The notes under the pieces were generated by a model. The model did not search any database and was not told where the DNA came from. It was given only the letters and a program-made list of their open reading frames with translations. Source: Gammaproteobacteria bacterium (GTDB lineage Bacteria; Pseudomonadota; Gammaproteobacteria; Arenicellales; Poriferihabitantaceae). Taken from it: a stretch of DNA of 60,518 nt. A program made the position numbers and the translations under genes. The stretch is taken from NCBI GenBank assembly GCA_009842505.1, contig VYFG01000037.1:1-60518 (forward strand), written 5' to 3'. Position 1 is the stretch's first letter, and every line of letters begins with the position of its first letter. This document shows, piece by piece, positions 46,670 to 55,466 of the stretch.

Positions 46670-48451
46670 ATGACTGAATCCGACAGCCAATCGAGCGGCA
46701 TGGCGGTCTATAACCGCCTCCTGGGTTACATGCGGCGCGACATGCCAGTGCTGTTGGCCGGATTCGCGGGATTCCTGGTTTACGCTGCCTGCGATTCCGC
46801 GTTTGCCTGGTGGATGAAGGAACTGGTGGACAGCATTCAGGATGGACTCACCGACCGGCGTATCGAACTGTCCGCCCTGATCGTCGGTATATTCATCGTC
46901 CGGGGGATCGGCGGAATCCTGGGCGGCTATTGCACGGAATATGTCTCCCGCAGGGTGATCAATCGCCTGCGCAGGGAGATGTTCGATCACATCCTGCGCC
47001 TTCCCAGCACCTTCTATGAAAAATACTCCTCCGCCAGCGTTCTAGCCAAACTGATCTACAACATCGAAAACGTCGCGGCCGCTTCCGCCAACGCCCTGCG
47101 CATCATCGTCCGGGGCGGCTTCACGGTCATCGGCCTGCTCGGATTCATGTTCTATATCAACTGGAAGCTTTCCGGTCTGTTCCTCATCATCAGTCCGGCC
47201 ATGGCGTTGATCATCCTGGTCGTAACCCGCCGTTTCCGCTCCCTGAGCCAGCGAATCCAGCAGGTCATGGGGAATGTCAGCGAGCGCGCCGGCGATGTAC
47301 TGAAAAGTTATGAAGTGGTCAAGATCTTCGACGGATACGAGCACGAGGAAACGGTATTCGAGACTGTAATCAAGAAGGACCGGAGACTGCGACTGAAGCT
47401 GGCGCTGCTGAATGAAACCAGTTCGATGCTGATCCAGCTGATTTTCTCGCTGGCACTGTCAGCCCTGATCCTGGTCGCGATGCAGCCCGCCATCCTGAAG
47501 ACCATGTCCGCCGGCGAATTCGTCGCATTCGTCACGGCCGCAGGTTTCATCGCCCGTCCCATCCTGCAACTCACCCAGGTGAACGCGATCATTCAACAGG
47601 GCATCGCCGCTGCGGACAGCATCTTCAGTGTTCTCGACCTGCCGGTGGAACGTGACCAGGGCTCCCTTGCGCTGGACGACTGCCGAGGGGAAATCCGGTT
47701 TGAACGTGTCCGGTTCCGCTACGGCAGCGCTGACAGCCGGCAAGGCAGGCAGTGGATCATCGATGGCGTGGATTTCCTCATACCGGCCGGATCCAATTGC
47801 GCCTTGGTGGGCCGTTCGGGGAGCGGGAAAACCACCCTTGCACGGCTGGTTGCCAGGTTCTACGAACCGGCAGAAGGAAAGGTGAGTGTTGACGGAATCG
47901 CCCTGCCCGACCTCGGTATTGCCAGCCTCAGGGAGAACATCGCCCTCGTCAACCAGAATGTCTCTCTGTTCAATGCATCCATCGCGGAAAACATTGCTTA
48001 CGGCGCAATGCGTAATGCTTCCCGCGATCGGGTTATCGAGGCGGCGGAACATGCCCAGGTCATGGAATTCGCGGCAAATTTGCCGGAAGGCCTCGACACG
48101 CAGATCGGGGAGGCGGGCATCACGCTCTCGGGCGGCCAGCGGCAGCGGATTGCGATCGCGAGGGCATTTCTGAAAAATGCCCCCATCCTGATCCTGGATG
48201 AGGCCACTTCCGCCTTGGACACCCATTCCGAGCGACTGATACAGTTGGCACTCCAGGACCTGATGCAGAATCGCACCAGCCTGATTATCGCGCACCGCCT
48301 CAGTACGGTAGAGAATGCCGATCAGATTGTCGTGCTTGACCAGGGGTGGATCGTCGAATCGGGCACGCACAGGGAATTGCTGGCACTCGGCGGCCTGTAT
48401 ACCGGCATGTACGAGCAGTCGATCGATGACGGATCAATCGCTGACCGGTGA
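46670..48451 (+). CDS. msbA: Lipid A export ABC transporter MsbA
   Basis: 593 residues with the usual fused layout: six membrane helices (about residues 20-310), then an ATPase domain. Walker A is VGRSGSGKTTLARLV, the signature LSGGQRQRIAIARAFL, Walker B ILILDEATSALD, and the H-loop IIAHRLSTVENAD. The half-transporter forms a homodimer that flips core lipid A across the inner membrane. The typical neighbour lpxK is not next to it; lpxL-like is divergent at 169 bases distance. Confidence 0.94.
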   Translation: MTESDSQSSGMAVYNRLLGYMRRDMPVLLAGFAGFLVYAACDSAFAWWMKELVDSIQDGLTDRRIELSALIVGIFIVRGIGGILGGYCTEYVSRRVINRLRREMFDHILRLPSTFYEKYSSASVLAKLIYNIENVAAASANALRIIVRGGFTVIGLLGFMFYINWKLSGLFLIISPAMALIILVVTRRFRSLSQRIQQVMGNVSERAGDVLKSYEVVKIFDGYEHEETVFETVIKKDRRLRLKLALLNETSSMLIQLIFSLALSALILVAMQPAILKTMSAGEFVAFVTAAGFIARPILQLTQVNAIIQQGIAAADSIFSVLDLPVERDQGSLALDDCRGEIRFERVRFRYGSADSRQGRQWIIDGVDFLIPAGSNCALVGRSGSGKTTLARLVARFYEPAEGKVSVDGIALPDLGIASLRENIALVNQNVSLFNASIAENIAYGAMRNASRDRVIEAAEHAQVMEFAANLPEGLDTQIGEAGITLSGGQRQRIAIARAFLKNAPILILDEATSALDTHSERLIQLALQDLMQNRTSLIIAHRLSTVENADQIVVLDQGWIVESGTHRELLALGGLYTGMYEQSIDDGSIADR

Positions 48452-48548
48452 CATTTCAACAGGGGACAGAGATTGCGCCATCGCCCGGGATCAAACGCCT
48501 GTATCAGCCCCCTCCAATTGCAACTTACGCACAACCTGCCACTGAACC

Positions 48549-49934
48549 ATGACAGATTCCAATACCATAACCCTGCAATCCGGTGACAATCAGTTCCTGC
48601 ATCCCTGGGAGGACGTGGACAATCTGGGCAAACACCATCGAACCGTGGTGACCGAAGGCGACGGAGTGTACATCACCGATTCGGATGGCAACCGTCTGCT
48701 TGACGGCCCCGCCGGCATGTGGTGCATCAACATCGGGCACCGGCGCAAGGAGATGGCGGACGCCGTCTCCCGCCAGATCATGGCCCTCACCTATGTCAGC
48801 CCATGGAGCCTGACCAATGCCCCGGCAGTGGAACTGGCACAGAAGCTCGCACAGCTGTCCCCCGGGGACCTGAATCATGCCTTCTTTACCACCGGAGGCT
48901 CCACCGCCGTGGATTCCGCCCTCCGGTTCATCATGTTCCGCAACAATGTCCTCGGCAATCCGGAAAAGAAACACGTCATTTCACGCAACAACGCCTATCA
49001 CGGCAGTACGTTTCTCGCCGCATCGGCATCGGGTAAGGCCCGGGACAAATCGTACCTGGACACGAAAACCGACACGTTCCACCATATTTCAGATCCCAAC
49101 ATACTCGACAAGCCGGCGGACATGGACGACGCCGCATGGCTGGGTCTGAAGGTTGCGGAATTCGAAAACAAGATCCTGGAAGTCGGGCCGGACAAGGTGG
49201 CGGCTTTCATTGCCGAGCCCGTGCTGGCTTCCGGCGGCGTCCTTCTGGCACCGGACGGCTATCATGCAGCCTGCTTGGAGGTGTGCCGAAAATTCGACAT
49301 CATCTACATCTCGGATGAGGTTGTGACCGCCTTCGGCCGTCTGGGGCATTATTTCTCCTCACAGGCAGTTTTCGGCATTCAGCCCGATATCATCACCTGC
49401 GCCAAGGGCATCACCTCGGGATACGTGCCCCTGGGCGCGTTTCTGGTATCGGACCGGCTGATCGACGACATTCAGAAAGCCGAAAGCGGCGCCTGTTTTT
49501 CCAATGGATTCACCTACTCCGGCCATCCGGTAGCCTGTGCGGCCGCACTGAAAAACCTCGAGATCATGGAGCGTGAGGGCATCCTTGAGCATGTCCGGGA
49601 GGTTGCCCCGTACTTCCAGCAGCAATTGCAGACGCTCCGGGAACTCCCGGTAGTGGCTGACGTGCGGGGTATCGGACTGATGGCCTGCGTGGAATGCAAC
49701 ATCAATCGCAGCGGTGAGCGGGAACTGTCCCTGGATCATGAGATCGGCAAACGGATCGATGAGCACTGCCAGAGACTCGGGTTGCTGGTGCGGCCAATCG
49801 TCAACATGTGCGTCATGTCGCCCCCGCTGATCATTTCCCGGGAGCAGATTGATGAACTGGTTGACAAGCTGCGCCGGGGGATTGAACTGGCCATGTCTGA
49901 CATCGAACGTGACGGTATCTGGAAGGAAGGCTGA
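48549..49934 (+). CDS. Class III PLP aminotransferase, putrescine/polyamine-pyruvate type
   Basis: 461 residues. The PLP lysine is in DIITCAKGITSGYVPLGA, with the DEVVTAFGR motif for the ring nitrogen and the FFTTGGSTAVDSALR region for the phosphate. The HPWEDVDNLGKH start and GPAGMWCINIGH are close to the SpuC group of Pseudomonas, which moves the amino group of putrescine and related diamines to pyruvate. The substrate is not certain, as taurine, beta-alanine and GABA enzymes share this fold. The polyamine-type ABC transporter at 52.5-56.6 kb supports a polyamine role. Confidence 0.85.
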   Translation: MTDSNTITLQSGDNQFLHPWEDVDNLGKHHRTVVTEGDGVYITDSDGNRLLDGPAGMWCINIGHRRKEMADAVSRQIMALTYVSPWSLTNAPAVELAQKLAQLSPGDLNHAFFTTGGSTAVDSALRFIMFRNNVLGNPEKKHVISRNNAYHGSTFLAASASGKARDKSYLDTKTDTFHHISDPNILDKPADMDDAAWLGLKVAEFENKILEVGPDKVAAFIAEPVLASGGVLLAPDGYHAACLEVCRKFDIIYISDEVVTAFGRLGHYFSSQAVFGIQPDIITCAKGITSGYVPLGAFLVSDRLIDDIQKAESGACFSNGFTYSGHPVACAAALKNLEIMEREGILEHVREVAPYFQQQLQTLRELPVVADVRGIGLMACVECNINRSGERELSLDHEIGKRIDEHCQRLGLLVRPIVNMCVMSPPLIISREQIDELVDKLRRGIELAMSDIERDGIWKEG

Positions 49935-50068
49935 CCGGTTCACGGGGCAGAGCGATACGGAATCGCGACCACCCTGCCGACCCGGCGGTTGCAGGACTTA
50001 AGTACAGCCGCGTTACATGAATCGACGGCAGGCGTTCCGGGTTTTGACGGCACGTCTTACAATGGGGC

Positions 50069-50527
50069 ATGAATCTGAAACTGAAGATCATCCCTCCGTT
50101 GCAGGTGCTGATCGCCGGCGCCGGCATGTGGATGGTGCACCACTACCTTCCACTGCTGCATATGCATTTTCCCTATTCGAACTGGGTGTCTGGAGCGATC
50201 CTCATGGTCGCTGCAGTGATTTTCTGCCTCGCGGCCTACCAGTTATGGCGCCACCGCACGACGATCAACCCCATGCAGGTTCACCGCACATCCGTGTTGG
50301 TTACCGGCGGCATCTATCGATGGTCACGCAATCCGATTTATCTTGCGGACCTGCTGGTATTGCTTGCCTGGCTGATCTGGCTGGGCACCTGGATCAACGT
50401 GGCCTGGATCATCGCTTTCACGGCATACATCACCAGGTTCCAGATTGCTCCGGAAGAACAGTCGCTGCAAATGAAATTCGGGGAAGAGTGGCAGCGCTAT
50501 CGCACCCGGGTAAGGCGCTGGCTGTAG
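50069..50527 (+). CDS. Isoprenylcysteine carboxyl methyltransferase-like membrane protein
   Basis: 152 residues with four or five membrane helices. The C-terminal core matches bacterial ICMT/PEMT-like proteins: SVLVTGGIYRWSRNPIYLAD, then PEEQSLQMKFGEEWQRYRTRVRRW, the EE and RRW ending holding the SAM and substrate contacts. The target in bacteria is not known; related proteins methylate phospholipids or small thiols. It lies 94 bases before the TetR-Rieske gene on the same strand. Confidence 0.85.
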   Translation: MNLKLKIIPPLQVLIAGAGMWMVHHYLPLLHMHFPYSNWVSGAILMVAAVIFCLAAYQLWRHRTTINPMQVHRTSVLVTGGIYRWSRNPIYLADLLVLLAWLIWLGTWINVAWIIAFTAYITRFQIAPEEQSLQMKFGEEWQRYRTRVRRWL

Positions 50528-50554
50528 GCCGCAGGAACTGCCCACGGGACAGGT

Positions 50555-50573
50555 CGGGCGGATCGACCGCCCG
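50555..50573. promoter_or_regulatory. Perfect inverted repeat before the TetR-Rieske fusion (possible operator or terminator)
   Basis: CGGGCGG (50555-50561) and CCGCCCG (50567-50573) form a perfect 7-bp inverted repeat around ATCGA. It lies eight bases before a possible -10 box (TATTAT at 50582-50587) and 48 bases before the fusion start. TetR proteins often repress their own promoter through such repeats, so it could be the operator of the fused TetR domain. It could also be a terminator for the upstream ICMT-like gene. No T run follows directly. Confidence 0.4.
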
Positions 50574-50621
50574 AATTCTCGTATTATACTCTTCGGCTAT
50601 CGATCACCCGTACAGGCTGCC

Positions 50622-52427
50622 ATGTCAGACCATGTCCTTTCCAGCACGGATGGTGCGCCAAAGGCGAGAAGGCAACAGCAACTCATCGACGCGGCGATAG
50701 CCTGCATCAACCAGCAGGGCCTGGCGGGAACCACCGTTGCCAGCATCACCCGTACGGCGAAGCTTCCCGCCGGCTCCGTGCGCTCGCATTTCGGCACCAA
50801 GGACAGACTGCTACTTGCGGTGCAGACGTCAATCCGGGACGAATTCCGAACGGGTCTTGCCGAAGCGGTCCATGGATTGAAGGACCCGGAAGAGATCCTG
50901 GATCGAATCATCGGCTTTCATTTTGACCTTCTGGACTCGGGGGTAGAAAAAACAGGAGCCTGGTGCGCATTTTCCGGCACCAGGTACGCCAACGGTGACG
51001 ATCACGGGACATGCGGCACGTTGGGCAGGGAAGTTCGTGACATGCTCGAGGAAAATCTCTCGGCCCTCTGCCGGCAGATGCCCGGCACCCGTATGAACCC
51101 CGCGGTACTGGCAAGGGGCCTGGAAGGGTTGATCGGTACCGGCTTGCGGGATTGCCTGAACACCCCGGATTCCCTTGATCCGGCGGATGCGGCTATGTTA
51201 TGCCGCACGTACCTGACTTCGCTGTTTCCCGGCCGGTTTTCCGGTACCAAACCACCCGGAGCGATGGTCCTGGGAGAGCGGAGTGACCTCCTCCCGCGCT
51301 GGACCTACCGCAATCCCGAGTTTTTCGGACTTGAAATAGAACACCTGTTCAAGCCCGGCTGGATGCTGGCAGGCCATGTCAGTGACGTTGCGCAACCCGG
51401 CGCCTACCTTACCTTCGACGGATTCGGTGAACGCGCACTGGTGATACGTGGTGATGACGGGCGGCTTCGGTCCTTTCACAATGTCTGCCGCCACCGGGGC
51501 GCAATGCTGCTCAATCAGCCGCGCGGCCACTGCAGCCATGCCATCTCCTGTCCGTTTCACGGCTGGACCTATGACACCCGGGGAAACCTGATGAGCGTGC
51601 CCGCCCGTCATACATTCGGACAGCTGGAGATGAAGACCAAAGGACTGGTGCCGCTGGAACTGGAAATCTGGATGGGATTCGTCTTTGTCCGCTTCCGGAC
51701 CGGCGGCGCCTCCCTGAAGGACACCATGGCCCCGGTGGAACACCTGATCGCCCCCTACCGGGTGGCGGAGATGATGCCCATGCCCGGCACCGGGTTCCTC
51801 CAGCGAAGACCCTACAACTGGAAGATCATCCACGATATCGACAACGAGGGCTACCACGTTCCCGTGGGGCACCCCGCCCTGCAGCAACTCTACGGCCCGA
51901 CTTACCGGGATTACTGCATTGGCGACATCCCGGTTTCCAGCGCACGGATCAACGAGCGGTTGGCGAGGTTCTGGAGCGTGCGGAATTACCAGAAACTGCT
52001 TCCCGGATTCGACCATCTGCCCGAAGAAAACCAGAAGCTCTGGCTGTACCTCGGCATTTTTCCGAACTTGGTCATCGGGCTGTACCCGGACTCCATCGAG
52101 TTCTACATGACGCTGCCCATTACACCGGACAGCACCTGGTTTCTCGGGCGTGCTTTCGCCCTTCCCGACGACCGGCGCGAAGTGCATGCGGTGCGCTATC
52201 TCAACCGGCGGATCAATTACTTCACCGACCGGGAAGACGAACAGTTCGTCAGGGCCATGCAGGATGGGCTTCGTTCCAGCGCCTTTCCGGAACAGACCCT
52301 GTCGGACAAGGAACAAGGGGTGCGGAACTTCCACAAGGCGGTTCAGAAGGTGCTGCCCGTGGCCCGGCTGGCTGACGAACCCGGACCCGGCCAGGTCACG
52401 GGTTGCAATGCCTGGATGAACCGATGA
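50622..52427 (+). CDS. TetR-family regulator fused to Rieske oxygenase alpha subunit
   Basis: One uninterrupted frame of 601 residues. Residues about 1-200 are a BetI-like TetR protein: a helix-turn-helix in RRQQQLIDAAIACINQQGLA and RTAKLPAGSVRSHFGTKDR, then a ligand domain ending TYLTSLFPG. Residues about 220-601 are an aromatic-ring or quaternary-amine oxygenase alpha subunit. The Rieske [2Fe-2S] ligands are Cys289, His291, Cys310 and His313, and the mononuclear iron ligands include His412 and His417, with Glu409 at the bridging position, as in carnitine oxygenase CntA. An internal ATG at 51264 has GGAG two bases upstream, so separate translation of the oxygenase cannot be excluded. No reductase gene is adjacent. 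Substrate unknown; a methylated amine is a fair guess. Confidence 0.88.
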   Translation: MSDHVLSSTDGAPKARRQQQLIDAAIACINQQGLAGTTVASITRTAKLPAGSVRSHFGTKDRLLLAVQTSIRDEFRTGLAEAVHGLKDPEEILDRIIGFHFDLLDSGVEKTGAWCAFSGTRYANGDDHGTCGTLGREVRDMLEENLSALCRQMPGTRMNPAVLARGLEGLIGTGLRDCLNTPDSLDPADAAMLCRTYLTSLFPGRFSGTKPPGAMVLGERSDLLPRWTYRNPEFFGLEIEHLFKPGWMLAGHVSDVAQPGAYLTFDGFGERALVIRGDDGRLRSFHNVCRHRGAMLLNQPRGHCSHAISCPFHGWTYDTRGNLMSVPARHTFGQLEMKTKGLVPLELEIWMGFVFVRFRTGGASLKDTMAPVEHLIAPYRVAEMMPMPGTGFLQRRPYNWKIIHDIDNEGYHVPVGHPALQQLYGPTYRDYCIGDIPVSSARINERLARFWSVRNYQKLLPGFDHLPEENQKLWLYLGIFPNLVIGLYPDSIEFYMTLPITPDSTWFLGRAFALPDDRREVHAVRYLNRRINYFTDREDEQFVRAMQDGLRSSAFPEQTLSDKEQGVRNFHKAVQKVLPVARLADEPGPGQVTGCNAWMNR

Positions 52428-52460
52428 TCAGACGATCGGAATAACGACTCTACGGCTGGT

Positions 52461-53297
52461 TCAGGACAGAGCGGCCTGTTGCATTTCCCGTTCACGCTGG
52501 CGCTGCTGCCGCAGCATGATCCAGCCGAAAATGATGACCCCGGTGGTGATCGCAAGGATGATGATCGTCGCCAGGGCATTGATGTCGGGCCTGAGCCCGA
52601 GCCTGATCCGGGAATAGATCAGGATCGGCAGCGTATTCGACCCGGGCCCGGTGGTGAACGAGGCGATCACAAGGTCATCCAGCGACAGGGTGAACGCCAG
52701 CAGCCAGCCCGCCAGCATTCCTGGAGCCAGCCGTGGCAGGGTGATGTCCAGCAGCACCCTGAACGGCCTGGCGCCGAGGTCCGAGGCGGCCTCTTCCAGA
52801 TCTTCCGACATGCCGGTCAGCCGGGACTGTACGATGACCGCCACATAGGCCATCGAGAAAGTGATATGGGCGATGGTGATGGTGGTGAATCCGCGTTCCG
52901 CCGGCCATCCGATCAGGCCCTGCAGGCCGATGAACAGCAGGAGCAGGGAAAGGCCGGTAATCACCTCGGGCATGACCAAGGGTGCGGTGATCATCCCGGT
53001 AAACAGCGTGCGCCCCCGGAAGCGGCCGAACCGCACCAGGGCGAGACCTGCCAGGGTTCCCAGCGCCATTGCAAAGGAGGCGTTGACAAAGGCGATCTTG
53101 AAGCTGAGTGCCGTGGCCGCCCAGACATCCTCGCTCTGGAACAGCACCTTGTACCACCGCAGTGAGAACCCGCCCCAGATGGGAACAATCCTCGAATGGT
53201 TGAAGGAATAGAAGATCAGCAACACCATCGGGATATAGAGGAACGCCAGGCCGAAGCACAGCGAACTGAACAGGAACCGGGAACGTTTCGGACTCAT
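52461..53297 (-). CDS. Polyamine ABC transporter permease, PotC/PotI type
   Basis: 278 residues with six membrane helices. The family EAA-loop motif is EDLEEAASDLGARPFRVLLDITLPRL, split near residue 180. The opening FGLAFLYIPMVLLIFYSFNHSR and the SLDDLVIASFTTGPGSNTLPI segment are typical of PotC/PotI. It is the last gene of the operon and pairs with the permease just upstream to form the channel. The two genes are directly adjacent. Confidence 0.92.
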   Translation of the reverse strand: MSPKRSRFLFSSLCFGLAFLYIPMVLLIFYSFNHSRIVPIWGGFSLRWYKVLFQSEDVWAATALSFKIAFVNASFAMALGTLAGLALVRFGRFRGRTLFTGMITAPLVMPEVITGLSLLLLFIGLQGLIGWPAERGFTTITIAHITFSMAYVAVIVQSRLTGMSEDLEEAASDLGARPFRVLLDITLPRLAPGMLAGWLLAFTLSLDDLVIASFTTGPGSNTLPILIYSRIRLGLRPDINALATIIILAITTGVIIFGWIMLRQQRQREREMQQAALS

Positions 53298-54212
53298 CTA
53301 TCCCGCCGCCTTCGACTGGAAATGCTGGTACAGCATCATCGGCAATACCAGCAGGAGGAGCAGGACAATGGCCACCGCCGATGCCACCGGCCAGTCCGTG
53401 TTGGCGTTGAACTCGTTGTAGAGCACGCGGCCGATCATCAGCACGTTGCCGCCGCCCAGGAGGTCCGGGATCACGTATTCCCCGGTGGCCGGAATGAACA
53501 CCAGCAGCGATCCCGCCACGATTCCCGGCACGGTCAGGGGCAGCACCACGGTCAGGAACGTGGTCACCGGCCTCGCCCCGAGATCCGACGCCGCCTCCAG
53601 CAGGCTGATGTCCAGCTTTTCCATGTTGGCGTACAGCGGCAGAATCATGAACGGCAGATAGGTATAGACAATGCCGACGTACACCGCGAACTCGGTGTAC
53701 AGCATCCGCACCGGTGAATCGACGATACCGAGCCAGATCAGCAGGTCGTTGATGGTGCCCTGGTCCGCGAGCAGGCCCATCCAGGCGTAGACCCTGAGAA
53801 GAAACGAGGTCCAGAACGGCAGAATGATCAGGAGCAGGAGGATGTTCCGAACCGTCGGTGTGGAACGCACGATGGCATAGGCGATCGGGTAGCCGATCAG
53901 CAGGCAGAGAATGGTGGAACTGGTGGAGATTTTCAGGGAGTTGAGGTAGGTGTTGAGATAGAGGCTGTCCTCCCAGAGATACCGGAAGTTATCGAAGAGC
54001 AGCCTGATGATGGTGGCGCCGGCCTCGTCGGTGCCGAACATCGGCGTGAAGGGCGGCGAAGCGATCCTGAGCTCCGCCAGGCTGATCTTAAGCACCATGA
54101 AGAATGGCGCCAGAAAAAAAATCAGCAGCCAGATATACGGCACGAGGACAACCAGCAACTTCCAGCTGGCCTGGAGCCGCTCCACCATGTGACCGAAGCC
54201 GGAACTTCGCAT
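53298..54212 (-). CDS. Polyamine ABC transporter permease, PotB/PotH type
   Basis: 304 residues with six membrane helices. The family-typical LLVVLVPYIWLLIFFLAPFF starts the membrane region, and the EAA loop is LLEAASDLGARPVTTFLTVVLPLT. It also contains the FIPATGEYVIPDLLGGGNVLMIG segment common to PotB/PotH. It is encoded three bases after the ATPase gene and joins the next permease end to start, so the three form one operon with the binding protein. Confidence 0.92.
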   Translation of the reverse strand: MRSSGFGHMVERLQASWKLLVVLVPYIWLLIFFLAPFFMVLKISLAELRIASPPFTPMFGTDEAGATIIRLLFDNFRYLWEDSLYLNTYLNSLKISTSSTILCLLIGYPIAYAIVRSTPTVRNILLLLIILPFWTSFLLRVYAWMGLLADQGTINDLLIWLGIVDSPVRMLYTEFAVYVGIVYTYLPFMILPLYANMEKLDISLLEAASDLGARPVTTFLTVVLPLTVPGIVAGSLLVFIPATGEYVIPDLLGGGNVLMIGRVLYNEFNANTDWPVASAVAIVLLLLLVLPMMLYQHFQSKAAG

Positions 54213-54215
54213 GGC

Positions 54216-55367
54216 CTAACGCGTGAGCACCACGCCGGCTTCGGGCACCCAGCCGATGTAAACCGTCTCGTCCCAGTCAGCGACATGCCGGCCGTCCCGG
54301 GGGCGACGCAGGTTCGGATGGGTGATTTCCAGGCGCATTCCAGGATTGACCCGGATGCGGTAGGTGGAACTGTCGCCATAGTATCCGATGTCCTCCACGC
54401 TGCCCCGGATCGAATTCAGGCTGCTGTCATCGAAAGGTTCCGTCGCGATCCGCATTTTCTCCGGCCGCACCGCCAACCAGACCTGCATGCCTTCCCGGAG
54501 CGATGCGGTGTGCTCCGCCTTGAGGGGTTCCGGCAGGCCTTCCACGTCAATGCTGGCAACATCCCCGTCATGGCCCGCCACCCGGCCCTCGAACATGTTG
54601 GCGGAACCGATGAAGTCGGCCACGAACCGCGATTCCGGGAATTCGTATATTTCCGTCGGTGTCCCGATTTGCTGAAACCAGCCATGATCCATCACCGCAA
54701 TACGGGTGGACAGGGTCATGGCCTCCTCCTGGTCATGGGTGACGACGATGAAGGTGACACCCAGCTGGTCCTGGATGTTCATGAGTTCATACTGGGTCTG
54801 CTCCCGCAACCGCTTGTCAAGCGCACCGAGAGGCTCGTCCAGCAACAGCACCTTGGGGTTCTTCACCAGCGACCGGGCCAGGGCCACACGCTGTTTCTGG
54901 CCGCCGGAAAGCTGGTGCGGCTTGCGTTTCCTGAACGCGGCAAGCTCCACCATCTCCAGCATGGCATCCACGCGGGTCCGGATTTCCTCCCTTGCCACAC
55001 CGTCCCGCTTCAGGCCGTAGGCGACATTCTGCTCCACCGTCATGTGCGGAAACAGCGCATAGGACTGGAACATCATGTTCACGGGCCGTTCATAGGGCGG
55101 AACATCCTGCATGTCCTCGCCATCGATGACGATTCGGCCGCTTGTGGGAGATTCGAAGCCGGCAATCATTCGCAGCAGCGTGGTCTTGCCGCAACCAGAA
55201 CCGCCGAGAAGGGCGAACAGTTCCCCCTTGTAGATATCCAGGTCCACGCTGTCCACCGCCACAAACGCGCCGAACTGCTTGGTCACGCCCTGGATGCGGA
55301 TAAAGGGCTTCTCCTCGGGATCCAGCCAGGGCTGGTGAGACAGGGTGTGATGGGATTCAGTGGTCAC
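54216..55367 (-). CDS. Polyamine ABC transporter ATP-binding protein, PotA/PotG type
   Basis: 383 residues. Walker A is LGGSGCGKTTLLRM, signature QLSGGQKQRVALARSL, Walker B VLLLDEPLGALDKRLR, and the H-loop VVTHDQEEAMTL. After about residue 280 a TOBE-like tail is present. I chose the GTG at 55367 because GGGGGG lies a few bases upstream and the more distant start adds 22 unlikely residues. It energises the transporter formed with the two permeases and the binding protein. The target is inferred to be putrescine or spermidine from family likeness. Confidence 0.92.
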   Translation of the reverse strand: MTTESHHTLSHQPWLDPEEKPFIRIQGVTKQFGAFVAVDSVDLDIYKGELFALLGGSGCGKTTLLRMIAGFESPTSGRIVIDGEDMQDVPPYERPVNMMFQSYALFPHMTVEQNVAYGLKRDGVAREEIRTRVDAMLEMVELAAFRKRKPHQLSGGQKQRVALARSLVKNPKVLLLDEPLGALDKRLREQTQYELMNIQDQLGVTFIVVTHDQEEAMTLSTRIAVMDHGWFQQIGTPTEIYEFPESRFVADFIGSANMFEGRVAGHDGDVASIDVEGLPEPLKAEHTASLREGMQVWLAVRPEKMRIATEPFDDSSLNSIRGSVEDIGYYGDSSTYRIRVNPGMRLEITHPNLRRPRDGRHVADWDETVYIGWVPEAGVVLTR

Positions 55368-55466
55368 GCGTCCCCCCTTCAGGGTACGGAAATGAGGGCT
55401 GTAGGGAGTCCAGCGTGGCGTGCCCCTGTGCACGCCACGCTGTTTTCAACTCCTTTCGCGGGCAAA

